Shown piece by piece: positions 55,769 to 64,000 of a stretch of DNA of 64,000 nt. The number at the start of each line of letters is the position of its first letter. Position 1 is the stretch's first letter. The translations under genes were made by a program, and so were the position numbers. The notes below the pieces were generated by a model. It was not told the origin of the DNA, did not search any database, and saw only the letters and a list, made by a program, of their open reading frames with translations. Origin of the DNA: Loktanella sp. IMCC34160 (lineage in GTDB: Bacteria; Pseudomonadota; Alphaproteobacteria; Rhodobacterales; Rhodobacteraceae); assembly GCF_004145845.1 (NCBI RefSeq), contig NZ_SELP01000002.1, forward strand, positions 496,001 to 560,000. The letters run 5' to 3'.

Positions 55769-56935
55769 CTAAGTCTTTTGGGCAAGCGCGGTGGCGATCC
55801 GCCGGGCCTGCGTGTCGATCTCTGCCACCCTATCTAGGCACATCGGGGCATTTTGCAGCCCCAGATCGGGAGAGATTTGGGCGAGCGTCTCTTCCACGAC
55901 CCCTGACATGTCCATGAAGCCGATCTTTTCGGCGATGAACGCGTCCAGAGCGGCCTCTTTCGCGGCGTTGAAGGCCGCCCCGGCATAGCCGCCCGCCGCC
56001 ATCACCTCGCGGGCAAGGCGCAGGGCGGGATAACGGGCCTCATCGGGCGCGCGGAACGTCAGCTGCCCGATCCTGGCAAGGTCCAGTCGCTCGACCGGCA
56101 GGGGCCTGCGGGTTGGGTGGTTCAGGGCGAAGCCGATGGCGTGGCGCATATCGGGCGGGCCGACATGGGCCATCAGCGCCCCATCGGCAAAGCCCACCAG
56201 AGCGTGGATCAGGCTTTCGGGGTGCACCAGCACCTCGATCTGATCCGGCGTGAGGCCAAAGAATTCATGCGCTTCAATGACTTCCAGCGCCTTGTTGAAC
56301 AGGGACGCGCTGTCGATGGTGATCCGCTGACCCATCGCCCAATTCGGATGGGTCGCGGCCTGCGCGACGGTGGCGCGGGCCATATCCTCAAGCGGCCAAT
56401 CGCGAAAGGCCCCGCCGGATGCGGTGATGATGACCCGTTCCACGGCGGCAAGGTCTTCGCCAATCAGGGCCTGAAAGATGGCGGAATGTTCGCTGTCAAC
56501 CGGCAGGATGCGGGCGTCATGGGCGGCGGCCTCGGCCAGAAGGATCGGACCGGCGCAAACCAGCGATTCCTTGTTGGCCAGCGCCAGCGTCGCCCCCTGT
56601 CGCACCGCTTCGATCCCAGGGCGCAGGCCCGCCGCGCCGACGATGGCGGACATGACCCAATCGGCGGGGCGCTGCGCGGCCTCGATCAGGGCGGGTTCGC
56701 CCGCCGCCACCTCGACCCCGCTGCCGGCAAGCCTGTCGCGTAACGCGGGCAACAGCGCCGGGTCGGCGGTGACGGCGACATCGGCCCGAAGCCGGATCGC
56801 ATCCCGTGCCAGCTGGTCGATGTTCTGTCCGCCGGTCAGCGCGACCACGTCATACCGGTCCGGGTCGCGGGCAATCAGGTCGAGCGTGTTCTGCCCGATG
56901 CTGCCGGTTGCCCCAAAGACCGAAATCCGCCGCAC
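55769..56935 (-). CDS. dxr: 1-deoxy-D-xylulose 5-phosphate reductoisomerase
   Basis: 388 residues; second step of the MEP isoprenoid pathway, giving 2-C-methylerythritol 4-phosphate with NADPH. NADPH fold ISVFGATGSIGQNTLDLI, metal/substrate block ILPVDSEHSAIFQAL, and SGGAFRDWPLEDM are present, as is the HPNWAMGQRITIDSASLFNKALEVIEAHEFF stretch (split). GTG 56935, two bases after the cdsA stop, gives the natural MRRISVFG start; the TTG at 56950 is less likely. Confidence 0.95.
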   Translation of the reverse strand: MRRISVFGATGSIGQNTLDLIARDPDRYDVVALTGGQNIDQLARDAIRLRADVAVTADPALLPALRDRLAGSGVEVAAGEPALIEAAQRPADWVMSAIVGAAGLRPGIEAVRQGATLALANKESLVCAGPILLAEAAAHDARILPVDSEHSAIFQALIGEDLAAVERVIITASGGAFRDWPLEDMARATVAQAATHPNWAMGQRITIDSASLFNKALEVIEAHEFFGLTPDQIEVLVHPESLIHALVGFADGALMAHVGPPDMRHAIGFALNHPTRRPLPVERLDLARIGQLTFRAPDEARYPALRLAREVMAAGGYAGAAFNAAKEAALDAFIAEKIGFMDMSGVVEETLAQISPDLGLQNAPMCLDRVAEIDTQARRIATALAQKT

Positions 56936-56936
56936 G

Positions 56937-57725
56937 TCAGGCCCCGGCAATCAGGCTATTGATCACGAAAAGAAACAACCCCGCCCCGGCCAGCGCATCG
57001 AAGCGGTCCAGCAGGCCACCGTGTCCGGGGATCAGGTTCGAACTGTCCTTGATGCCGGTCGCCCGTTTGATCGCGCTTTCGGCGATATCGCCGATCTGCC
57101 CGGCAAAGGCGGTCAGGATCGACAACAGGATCAGGATCGGCGGTGCCCCCCCGATCACGACCAATCCCCAGCCGATCAACCCGGCCCCGACCCAGCCCGC
57201 GACGGTGCCAGACCATGTTTTCTTGGGGCTGACACGGGGCCAGAATTTCGGCCCGCCCATGGTCCGGCCCGCGAAATAGCCCATCACGTCAGAGGCGATG
57301 ATCACCAGCACGATCCAGATGATCCAGAAAAACCCGCCATCGGCCCCGCGCAACATGACCAGATACCAGACCGCCAATTGCAACCCATAGGCATAAAGCG
57401 GCACCCAAAGGCGCAGTTTCCGGCCCTCCCAGGCCAAAAGACCCGGCACAGCAAGGAACAACAGGTAGAACGGCAGCAGTCCGCCCGGCCCGATGGCCAG
57501 CGCCATGAAAACGGCCCCTAGCGCACCCGCGGCCACATGTTTTGCATTGTTGTCAGGGATCACCATCCGGGCCAGTTCCCAGACCATCAGCCCGGTCACG
57601 ACCACCCCAAGCGCGGCAAGGGCAAGCCCCCCGGCCCAGATCGCCCCGGCGCCGATCACGACCATCACAAGCGCGGACAGAACCCGCGCCCGAAGGTCGG
57701 TCCAGTTACCGCCCTCAGTTGACAT
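56937..57725 (-). CDS. cdsA: phosphatidate cytidylyltransferase
   Basis: 262-residue multi-pass inner-membrane enzyme making CDP-diacylglycerol for phospholipid synthesis. The family signature is complete: SDVMGYFAGRTMGG, SPKKTWSGTVAGW and KDSSNLIPGHGGLLDRFDAL. ATG 57725 lies 9 bases inside the end of uppS. A longer in-frame start (57842) would overlap uppS by 128 bases and is not used. Confidence 0.94.
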   Translation of the reverse strand: MSTEGGNWTDLRARVLSALVMVVIGAGAIWAGGLALAALGVVVTGLMVWELARMVIPDNNAKHVAAGALGAVFMALAIGPGGLLPFYLLFLAVPGLLAWEGRKLRLWVPLYAYGLQLAVWYLVMLRGADGGFFWIIWIVLVIIASDVMGYFAGRTMGGPKFWPRVSPKKTWSGTVAGWVGAGLIGWGLVVIGGAPPILILLSILTAFAGQIGDIAESAIKRATGIKDSSNLIPGHGGLLDRFDALAGAGLFLFVINSLIAGA

Positions 57726-58449
57726 CGGCCTCTCGCACCGCGCCGAACCGGCGATCCCGGCCCGAGAAGTTGCCGACCACGCGGGCAAATTCGGTGCGGG
57801 TGAAATCCGGCCAGAGCGTATCGACGAATTCATACTCGGCATAGGCCGACTGCCAGAGAAGGAAATTGGAAATCCGCGCCTCGCCGCTGGTGCGGATCAC
57901 AAGGTCGGGGTCGGGCAGCACATGGGTATCAAGGAATTTGGCCAGCGTTTCGGCGTCGACGTCCTTGTAGGACAGGCGGCCCTGTTCGACCTCATAGGCC
58001 AGCCGCTTGGCCGCGCGGGTGACCTCGTCCCGGCCGCCATAGTTGATGGCGACTGTCAGGTGGCATTTGTCGTTCTTCTCGGTCAGCAGTTCCAGGTGAT
58101 CCATCAGGTCCACCAGATCATCGGCCAGTTTCACCCGGTCACCGATGAACCGGACCCGCACGCCCGCCTCGAACAGGTCGCGGGCCTCGCGCTGGATGTA
58201 GCGTTTGAACAGCTTCATCAGACCGGCAACTTCGGTCTGGGTGCGTTTCCAGTTCTCTGTCGAAAAGGCAAAGATGGTCAGATATTTGACGCCCAGATCG
58301 GGACAGGATTCCACGATCTCGCGGACCCGTTTCGCCCCGGCGTGGTGCCCGAAAAGACGCGGCCGCCCGCGCATCTGCGCCCAGCGGCCGTTGCCGTCCA
58401 TGATGATGGCGACGTGACGCGGGCCGTTTTTCTGGCTGTCTTTCGCCAT
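57715..58449 (-). CDS. uppS: undecaprenyl diphosphate synthase
   Basis: 244 residues; makes the C55 lipid carrier for peptidoglycan and surface glycans. The N-terminal HVAIIMDGNGRWAQ holds the catalytic Asp; FAFSTENWKR, NYGGRDEVTRA and the C-terminal DLVIRTSGEARISNFLLWQ are diagnostic. The ATG at 58449 follows two in-frame GTG codons (58455, 58452) that are alternative starts. Confidence 0.95.
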   Translation of the reverse strand: MAKDSQKNGPRHVAIIMDGNGRWAQMRGRPRLFGHHAGAKRVREIVESCPDLGVKYLTIFAFSTENWKRTQTEVAGLMKLFKRYIQREARDLFEAGVRVRFIGDRVKLADDLVDLMDHLELLTEKNDKCHLTVAINYGGRDEVTRAAKRLAYEVEQGRLSYKDVDAETLAKFLDTHVLPDPDLVIRTSGEARISNFLLWQSAYAEYEFVDTLWPDFTRTEFARVVGNFSGRDRRFGAVREADVN

Positions 58450-58482
58450 CACCACTTCCTTTTTACGCGACGGTGTACCCCG

Positions 58483-59046
58483 TCAGACCTGCATGATCTC
58501 GGCTTGCTTGGTTTCCAGCATCGCGTCGATCTTCTTGACGTAGGTGTCGGTCAGGTCCTGCACTTCGGATTCCCAGAACTTCTGATCGTCCTCGGACAGA
58601 CCATCGGCCTTGGCCTTCTTGACCTGATCCATCCCGTCGCGGCGCAGGTTGCGGATCGCCACGCGGGCGTGTTCGGCATAGTTGCCGGCGACCTTGGTCA
58701 GCTCGCGGCGGCGTTCTTCGTTCAGTTCCGGGATGGGCAGCATGATGATGGTGCCGTTCAGCTGCGGATTGATCCCTAGCCCGCTTTCCCGGATCGCCTT
58801 TTCCACCTTGCCGACAAGTCCCTTGTCCCAGACGTTGATCGTGACCATGCGCGGTTCGGGCACGTTCACGGTGCCGACCTGGTTGATCGGGGTCATCTGG
58901 CCATAGGCATCCACCTGAACCGGCTCAAGCATAGAGGCCGAGGCACGGCCGGTCCGCAGGGATGCGAATTCCGTGCGCAACGCGGCAAGCGCACCGTCCA
59001 TGCGGCGGGTCAGGTCATCGGTATCGAGTTCGAAATCATCGGACAT
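58483..59046 (-). CDS. frr: ribosome recycling factor
   Basis: 187 residues; splits post-termination ribosomes with EF-G. The three-helix-bundle sequence shows [39 protein letters not shown], and [28 protein letters not shown] (split), [16 protein letters not shown]. Normal length. Lies between pyrH (109 bases upstream) and uppS. Confidence 0.97.
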   Translation of the reverse strand: MSDDFELDTDDLTRRMDGALAALRTEFASLRTGRASASMLEPVQVDAYGQMTPINQVGTVNVPEPRMVTINVWDKGLVGKVEKAIRESGLGINPQLNGTIIMLPIPELNEERRRELTKVAGNYAEHARVAIRNLRRDGMDQVKKAKADGLSEDDQKFWESEVQDLTDTYVKKIDAMLETKQAEIMQV

Positions 59047-59155
59047 CTGCTCTGCTCACTCTTCTTGGGGCAGTTGTTTGCGAAAGGGTTTAGTCCACGA
59101 GGGGGCAAATGTATAGACCATCCGCCCCCGGGATCGTGCAGCGCTTGTGCAGGCG

Positions 59156-59893
59156 CTAGCCGTGGACCTTGGTGTAGGTGCCTTCACCGGCAAGGATACC
59201 CTTGAACCCGCCGGGCTCGTCCAGACTGAAGACGATGATCGGCAGATCGTTGTCTCGGGCCAACGCGATGGCCGAGGCATCCATGACGCCCAGCCGTTTC
59301 TGCAACACGTCATCATAGCTGACAGTGTCATAGCGCGTGGCGTCGGCGTGTTTCACCGGGTCCTTGTCATAGACCCCGTCCACCTTGGTGCCCTTGAAGA
59401 TCGCCTCGCAGTTCATTTCGTTGGCGCGCAGGGTCGCGGCGGTGTCGGTGGTGAAATAGGGGTTACCGGTGCCGGCGGCAAAGATGCAGACCCGTTTCTT
59501 TTCAAGGTGGCGGACGGCGCGGCGGCGGATATAAGGCTCGGCCACCTCGTCCATGCGGATGGCGCTGATGACGCGGGTGAAAACCCCCAGCCCTTCCAGC
59601 GCGGATTGCATGGCCAGCGCGTTCATCACCGTGGCCAGCATCCCCATATAATCGGCGGTTGTCCGTTCCATCCCCTGGGCGCTGCCCTGAAGGCCGCGGA
59701 AGATGTTGCCGCCACCGATCACCATGCAAATCTCGACCCCCATGTCGTGGACCGATTTCACCTCGCGTGCGATCCGCTCGACCGTCGGCGGATGCAGGCC
59801 GAATGCCGTGTCCCCCATCAGCGCCTCCCCGGAAATCTTCAGCATCACGCGTTTGAAGGTGGTTTTTCCGGTGTCGTCGCTTGAATCGGTCAT
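59156..59893 (-). CDS. pyrH: UMP kinase
   Basis: 245 residues of the amino-acid-kinase fold; phosphorylates UMP to UDP. Seen: [62 protein letters not shown] and [13 protein letters not shown]. The start at 59893 gives [16 protein letters not shown]; a longer frame to 60022 runs into the miaA promoter region. Heads the minus-strand envelope cluster; rpsB and tsf, often upstream, are not in view. Confidence 0.96.
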   Translation of the reverse strand: MTDSSDDTGKTTFKRVMLKISGEALMGDTAFGLHPPTVERIAREVKSVHDMGVEICMVIGGGNIFRGLQGSAQGMERTTADYMGMLATVMNALAMQSALEGLGVFTRVISAIRMDEVAEPYIRRRAVRHLEKKRVCIFAAGTGNPYFTTDTAATLRANEMNCEAIFKGTKVDGVYDKDPVKHADATRYDTVSYDDVLQKRLGVMDASAIALARDNDLPIIVFSLDEPGGFKGILAGEGTYTKVHG

Positions 59894-60033
59894 AGGGAGC
59901 CTTCCAAAACTTGGGGGGTGCTTTCTTCGCGCCGCAAGATGTATGAAAAGGGCTGCGGGTTCAATAAGCCGTGGCAGGTTTGCGGCGGTTTTTCCGGCCG
60001 CACCGAAACGCACAGCGGGCAACAGGGGATCAG

Positions 60034-60918
60034 ATGCGCGAAACAGGCCTTGATCTGTCAGCCATCCCGGCGGACCTGCCGGTGGTGATTGCCGGGCCGA
60101 CCGCCTCGGGCAAGTCCGCGCTGGCGCTGGCGATCGCGGCGGGGTCTGGCGGCGTCGTGGTGAATGCCGATGCGCTGCAAATCTTCGACGGTTGGCGCAT
60201 TCTGACCGCCCGGCCCAGCCGGGATGAAGAGGCGGTCTCGCCCCACGCGCTTTACGGCCATATGCCCTATGACGCGGAGTATTCCGTGGGCCACTGGCTG
60301 CGCGACGTGACCCCCTTTCTGTCCGGGCCGGCCCGTCCGATCATCGTCGGGGGAACCGGGCTGTATCTGACGGCGCTGACCGAAGGGTTGGCCGAGATCC
60401 CCGCGACCCCGCCGGAGATCCGGGTCGAGGCAGATACGATCCCCCTGCCCCAGCTTGTGGCCGACCTTGACCCGCGCAGCCGCAACCGGATCGACCTGAA
60501 CAACCGCGCCCGCGTTCAAAGGGCGTGGGAGGTGCTGCGCGCCACCGGACGCGGGATCGCGGACTGGCAGGCCGATACGCCGCGGCCGCTGCTGCCCGCC
60601 GATCAGGCCCATTGCGTGGTTCTGATGCCGGAAAAAGAATGGCTTAACGACCGGATCACCCGGCGGTTCGACATGATGTTGTCCCAAGGCGCGCTGGAGG
60701 AGGCGGAGGCGATGCTGCCCAACTGGAACCCGGCGCATCTGTCATCCAAGGCCATCGGCGCCCCCGAGCTGATTGCGCATCTGAAAGGCGAGATCACGCT
60801 GGATGACGCCCGCGAACGCGCCATCATCGCCAGCCGCCAATATGCCAAGCGTCAAAGAACTTGGTTTCGGGCCCGAATGGCCGGGTGGGAAAAGATACAG
60901 AAGTTATCCACAGGGTAA
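60034..60918 (+). CDS. miaA: tRNA dimethylallyltransferase
   Basis: 294 residues; prenylates A37 of tRNAs reading UNN codons. P-loop [15 protein letters not shown] at residues 21-35, [34 protein letters not shown] and the C-terminal [12 protein letters not shown] are all present. Start at ATG 60034; the upstream in-frame GTG at 59971 overlaps the pyrH control region. Divergent from pyrH. Confidence 0.94.
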   Translation: MRETGLDLSAIPADLPVVIAGPTASGKSALALAIAAGSGGVVVNADALQIFDGWRILTARPSRDEEAVSPHALYGHMPYDAEYSVGHWLRDVTPFLSGPARPIIVGGTGLYLTALTEGLAEIPATPPEIRVEADTIPLPQLVADLDPRSRNRIDLNNRARVQRAWEVLRATGRGIADWQADTPRPLLPADQAHCVVLMPEKEWLNDRITRRFDMMLSQGALEEAEAMLPNWNPAHLSSKAIGAPELIAHLKGEITLDDARERAIIASRQYAKRQRTWFRARMAGWEKIQKLSTG

Positions 60919-61017
60919 TCCCCGGAAATTGACTGTTTCCGCCCGCTTCTGCCGTTGTTTTACAGGCGCGCCCGGTCCAAACTTGCACATATCGAACACG
61001 TGTCGAGGGGATGGGAC

Positions 61018-61854
61018 ATGGACTTTCAGGATCCGGCTTTGGCCAATCGCCTGTCGCTGACCGCAGTTGGCTACAATTCATCGACCGGCAAATGGCGGAC
61101 CGAGGCGATGCGCAGCCACAGCTCTCCCCGGCTTTTGTACATCGGGAAGGGTCAGGGGCGGATCACCATCGCTGGTCTGACGCGCGGCTATGGGCCGAAC
61201 AACCTGATCTTCATCCCTGCCCGCACCATGTATGGATTCGAGGTTGGACCGACCGTCTTTGGCCAGATGCTGACCATTCCCGCCGCCATGGCCGCCGAAT
61301 GGCCGGACGAACCGGTGCATCTGCGGTTGCGCGATGTGCTTGGTCAGAAGGAACTGGCCCAGTTGTTCGACAATCTGGAACGGGAACTCGTCTCGGCCCG
61401 GTCGGGGCACAGCCGCGCGGCCCATTACCATCTTGGCCTTCTGTCGGTGCTGTTCGAACGGCAGATGGACCTTCAGGCCCAGCAGGAGCCGGTCGGCAAG
61501 GACCGCACGACCAGCGCCGCCGCGAAACTGGTCGCGGCCTATTCCGATCTGGTCGACCGGGATTTCAGATCGTCCAAGGGGGTGGCCGATTATGCCGCCG
61601 CGCTTGGGGTAACGCCCACCCATCTGACCCGCTGCTGCAAGCAGACCTGCGGAAAATCAGCCCTTGCCATTCTGAATGACCGAACCCTGTTCGAGGCACG
61701 GATGTTGTTGCGGCAAACCCGGCAACCGGTGCAAGCGATCGCAGCCAATCTTGGCTTTACCTCTCCCGCCTATTTCAGCCGCGCCTTCCACAGCGCCACC
61801 GGGCAAACCCCTTCGGCGTTCCGTCGTTTGGGACCGATTGCAAATCCGCGCTAG
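61018..61854 (+). CDS. AraC-family transcriptional regulator
   Basis: 278 residues. An N-terminal cupin-like sensor (LLYIGKGQGRITIAGLTRGYGPNNLIFIPARTMYGFEV split) is followed by a C-terminal double helix-turn-helix of the AraC/XylS type (VADYAAALGVTPTHLTRCCKQTCGKS; VQAIAANLGFTSPAYFSRAFHSATGQTPSAFRR). It lies upstream of and in line with the peptide-transporter operon and may control it. ATG 61018 is preceded by GAGGGGATGGGAC. Confidence 0.87.
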   Translation: MDFQDPALANRLSLTAVGYNSSTGKWRTEAMRSHSSPRLLYIGKGQGRITIAGLTRGYGPNNLIFIPARTMYGFEVGPTVFGQMLTIPAAMAAEWPDEPVHLRLRDVLGQKELAQLFDNLERELVSARSGHSRAAHYHLGLLSVLFERQMDLQAQQEPVGKDRTTSAAAKLVAAYSDLVDRDFRSSKGVADYAAALGVTPTHLTRCCKQTCGKSALAILNDRTLFEARMLLRQTRQPVQAIAANLGFTSPAYFSRAFHSATGQTPSAFRRLGPIANPR

Positions 61855-62016
61855 GCAGGTCCGGCGCGGGCCCTGACAGCATGCGATTGCATACATTGCC
61901 CATGTCGCAAACATAACGGTCCAACGTCGCTTTTGTGATCAGAAAACCTGATGAAGGTCATTGACGTTGCGTCGAAAAAGTTGCGCAATGTATCCCGACA
62001 CGGGAGGTCAGACGCA

Positions 62017-62157
62017 ATGAAATTGCGCGCAAGGCGCGCGGTTGGTCTTGCGTCGGCGCTTACCCTCGTCAGTGAAGACGCCGCCTTGGCGGCGCCGCCC
62101 CCCGGGAACCCGGGACAGGTGGACAACAAAACATGTCGCAGGGAGAAACTGACATGA
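62017..62157 (+). CDS. possible 46-residue leader ORF coupled to the binding-protein gene
   Basis: Starts [17 protein letters not shown] and reads to a TGA that overlaps the next ATG (ATGA at 62154-62157). A GGGAGG ribosome-binding site lies 9 bases upstream, better than that of many genes here. The start looks like a signal peptide, then a Pro/Gly-rich tail (APPPGNPGQ). A hairpin CGCCGCC/GGCGGCG (62079-62094) falls inside it. It may be a translated leader controlling the transporter, or a chance ORF in the leader RNA. Confidence 0.35.
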   Translation: MKLRARRAVGLASALTLVSEDAALAAPPPGNPGQVDNKTCRREKLT

Positions 62158-63818
62158 CAGAATTCAACAAGGATCTTCATCCGGCCGCGTACATGTACGC
62201 GGAAGAGGAAAAGGCCGGCAAACTGGATCGCCGGGAATTCCTCGCTCGGACGACCGCGCTGGGCGTGACCGCAACCGCAGCCTATGGCCTTCTGGGCCTT
62301 CAGGCCCCGGTAGAAGCGGCCGCGCACATGCAGCAGGGCGGCACCCTGCGCATTCAGCAGGAAGTGCGGGCGCTGAAAGATCCGCGGACCTGGGACTGGA
62401 CCCAGATCTCGAACTACTGCCGCGGCTGGCTGGAATACCTCGTGGAATACAACCGCGATGGTTCGTTCCGCCCGATGCTTCTGGAAGGCTGGACTGCCAA
62501 CGAAGACGCGACCGAATACACGCTGAACGTCCGCAAGGGTGTGAAATGGAACAACGGTGACGAATTGACTGCCGATCACGTGGCATGGCTCATCAACTAC
62601 TGGTGTGACAGCGGCGTCGAAGGCAACTCCATGGCGACCCGCATGGGCTCGCTCATCGACGCTGACACCGGCGTGGCCCGCGATGGCGCAATCACCGTAG
62701 TCGACAGCCACACGATCAAGCTGACCCTGCCCGCACCGGACATCTCGATCATTCCGGGCATGGCTGACTATCCGGCCGCGGTTGTGCACCCCGACACCAA
62801 CCTCGACGACATCACCGCGACGCCCATCGGCACCGGTGCCTTCCTGCCTTCGAGCTATGACGTTGGCGTGAAAGGCGTTCTGACCAAGAACGCGGACCAC
62901 GAATACTGGGGCAACTCGGTGGACGGCTATGCCGGTGGCGCGCTGGATTCGATCGAATTCATCGACTACGGCACCGACCCGGCAACCTGGATGGCTGCAG
63001 TGGACTCCGGCGAAGTCGACATGCTGTACCAGAACACCGATGAATTCATCGACATCGCTGACGCGATCGGCTGGGAAAAGTCCGAAGTGGTCACCGGCGC
63101 GACCGTCGTCGTCCGCTTCAACCAGCAGACCGAAGTCGATGGCATGAAGCCCTACGCCGATGTCCGCGTGCGTCAGGCCATCAGCCAGGCAGTCGACAAC
63201 GCGGTTGTTCTGGAACTCGGCTACTCGAACCGCGGTGTTCAGGCCGACAACCACCACGTCGCCCCGGTCCACCCGGAATATGCCGACATCGGTCGTCCGA
63301 AATATGACCCGGCGTCTTCCGCCGCGCTGATGGCCGAAGCCGGCATGGCCGATTTCGAGCACGAGCTGATCACGCTGGATGACGGGTTCAACAAGAACAC
63401 CGGTGATGCAGTGGCCGCGCAGGTGCGCGACGCTGGCATCAACATCAAGCGGACGGTTCTGCCCGGGTCGACCTTCTGGAACGACTGGGCGAAATACCCG
63501 TTCTCGGCCACCGAATGGAACCACCGTCCGTTGGGCGTTCAGGTTCTGGCGCTGGCCTATAAGTCGGGCGTGCCGTGGAACGAAGCCGGGTATGCGAACC
63601 CCGAATTCGACGCGCTTCTGGATCAGGCCATGTCGATCGCCGATGCCGACGCCCGTCGCGCGGTGATGGAACAGATCGAAACCGTGTTCCAGAACGACGC
63701 GGTGATCATCCAGTCCTACTGGCGGTCGCTCTATCGTCACTACCGTCCGGGCGTTGTGGGGGCTGACATGCACCCCTCGTTCGAGATCCACGTGCACAAG
63801 CTGGGCCTCGCCGCCTGA
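62154..63818 (+). CDS. ABC transporter substrate-binding protein, family 5, Tat-type signal
   Basis: 554 residues. A twin-arginine signal ([22 protein letters not shown]) lies about 25 residues in, typical of Tat-exported binding proteins. The mature protein has family 5 blocks: [32 protein letters not shown] (split), [24 protein letters not shown], and [14 protein letters not shown]. It should bind peptides or related small molecules for the permease whose gene begins at 63956. ATG 62154 is preceded by GGGAGAAACTGAC. Confidence 0.88.
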   Translation: MTEFNKDLHPAAYMYAEEEKAGKLDRREFLARTTALGVTATAAYGLLGLQAPVEAAAHMQQGGTLRIQQEVRALKDPRTWDWTQISNYCRGWLEYLVEYNRDGSFRPMLLEGWTANEDATEYTLNVRKGVKWNNGDELTADHVAWLINYWCDSGVEGNSMATRMGSLIDADTGVARDGAITVVDSHTIKLTLPAPDISIIPGMADYPAAVVHPDTNLDDITATPIGTGAFLPSSYDVGVKGVLTKNADHEYWGNSVDGYAGGALDSIEFIDYGTDPATWMAAVDSGEVDMLYQNTDEFIDIADAIGWEKSEVVTGATVVVRFNQQTEVDGMKPYADVRVRQAISQAVDNAVVLELGYSNRGVQADNHHVAPVHPEYADIGRPKYDPASSAALMAEAGMADFEHELITLDDGFNKNTGDAVAAQVRDAGINIKRTVLPGSTFWNDWAKYPFSATEWNHRPLGVQVLALAYKSGVPWNEAGYANPEFDALLDQAMSIADADARRAVMEQIETVFQNDAVIIQSYWRSLYRHYRPGVVGADMHPSFEIHVHKLGLAA

Positions 63819-63835
63819 TAACGGCCAAACCAACG

Positions 63836-63866
63836 CCCCCACCCCGTCTTTCGGGGTGGGGGTTTT
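63836..63866 (+). terminator. intercistronic hairpin/attenuator between binding protein and permease genes
   Basis: CCCCCACCCCG (63836-63846) pairs perfectly with CGGGGTGGGGG (63852-63862) around TCTTT and is followed by TTTT. It is a strong terminator-like hairpin inside an apparent operon, so it probably leaves excess binding-protein mRNA relative to permease mRNA. Confidence 0.8.
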
Positions 63867-63955
63867 CGTAACGGCTGGCCGGTTCTGCCGGAAGGCTGCA
63901 AAACGAAATCAACAGGCACCGCACAAGGTGCCGATCTGCCAACCGGGGGACTCCT

Positions 63956-64000
63956 ATGGGAGCGTTCATCCTACGTCGCGTCGGCCTGATGGTGCTTACC
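63956..64000 (+). CDS. start of peptide ABC transporter permease (DppB-like), cut by window end
   Basis: Only 15 residues are visible (MGAFILRRVGLMVLT), but the pattern of a short polar start, Arg-Arg and then a hydrophobic helix is typical of DppB/OppB-type inner-membrane permeases, and the position 137 bases after a family 5 binding-protein gene agrees. The ATG is preceded by GGGGGACTCCT. Confidence 0.65.
   Translation, partial: MGAFILRRVGLMVLT

Noticed and set aside
60996-61003. ACACGTGT palindrome just upstream of the AraC gene
   Set aside because: Too short to stand out in GC-rich DNA and it lies within the leader close to the start codon; no matching second site found.

Overview
The window is a GC-rich stretch of chromosome from an alphaproteobacterium, most likely a member of the Rhodobacterales (Roseobacter/Paracoccus type). 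The evidence is the sciP-ctrA pair, an alphaproteobacterial LexA (SOS) box, a Hint-terminated RTX protein, the Usg and DUF1153 families, a metal-independent-type HemB, and intergenic repeats carrying a GGGATATTTTTGACCCAAAG core. No integrase, transposase, phage block or CRISPR array was seen. Almost everything is housekeeping or ordinary accessory metabolism; the novelty lies mainly in small genes and intergenic signals.

Layout. 1-10.3 kb: end of psuG, a DUF502 membrane protein, a small secreted protein, a predicted minus-strand small RNA (about 1975-2049) diverging from a peptide-binding protein gene, an entericidin-like lipoprotein, an arsC-aqpS arsenic pair, an XRE-cupin regulator, and a tightly overlapping cluster (acyl-CoA ligase, DsbA-like protein, K+ channel, YdjM-like hydrolase, MFS exporter). 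10.3-20.6 kb: mfd and a membrane protein, hemB, a SYLF lipoprotein, a DUF2254 protein, a FAD/GcvT two-domain demethylating oxidoreductase and a MobA-like nucleotidyltransferase. 20.7-28.5 kb: one 7-kb gene for a 2332-residue RTX/cadherin-like/Hint secreted protein, a palindrome-rich upstream region, and tRNA-Leu(CAA).

28.5-48 kb: yqaA-dsbB; an Lrp regulator divergent from arginase and ornithine cyclodeaminase (arginine to ornithine to proline); usg divergent from gyrA; an outer-membrane beta-barrel protein; trmFO-gluQ; hisI; a NifU-like scaffold; a 40-residue membrane protein behind a LexA box; ligA-recG; sciP-ctrA; mnmA; a nuclease. 48-60 kb: the minus-strand envelope cluster pyrH-frr-uppS-cdsA-dxr-rseP-(41-residue membrane protein)-bamA-ompH-fabZ-lpxA-lpxI-lpxB, with lpxD absent. 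60-64 kb: miaA, an AraC regulator, and the start of a peptide ABC transporter operon with a possible coupled leader ORF and a hairpin after the binding-protein gene.

The observations most worth testing are the SOS-box/40-residue membrane protein unit (possibly a SidA-like division inhibitor), the predicted small RNA at 2 kb, the inverted repeat around the ctrA promoter, the paired uncharacterised domains in the RTX protein, and the mobile-looking intergenic repeat that supplies or abuts gene stop codons. All functional statements rest on reading the sequence and recalling families; no database search was run.
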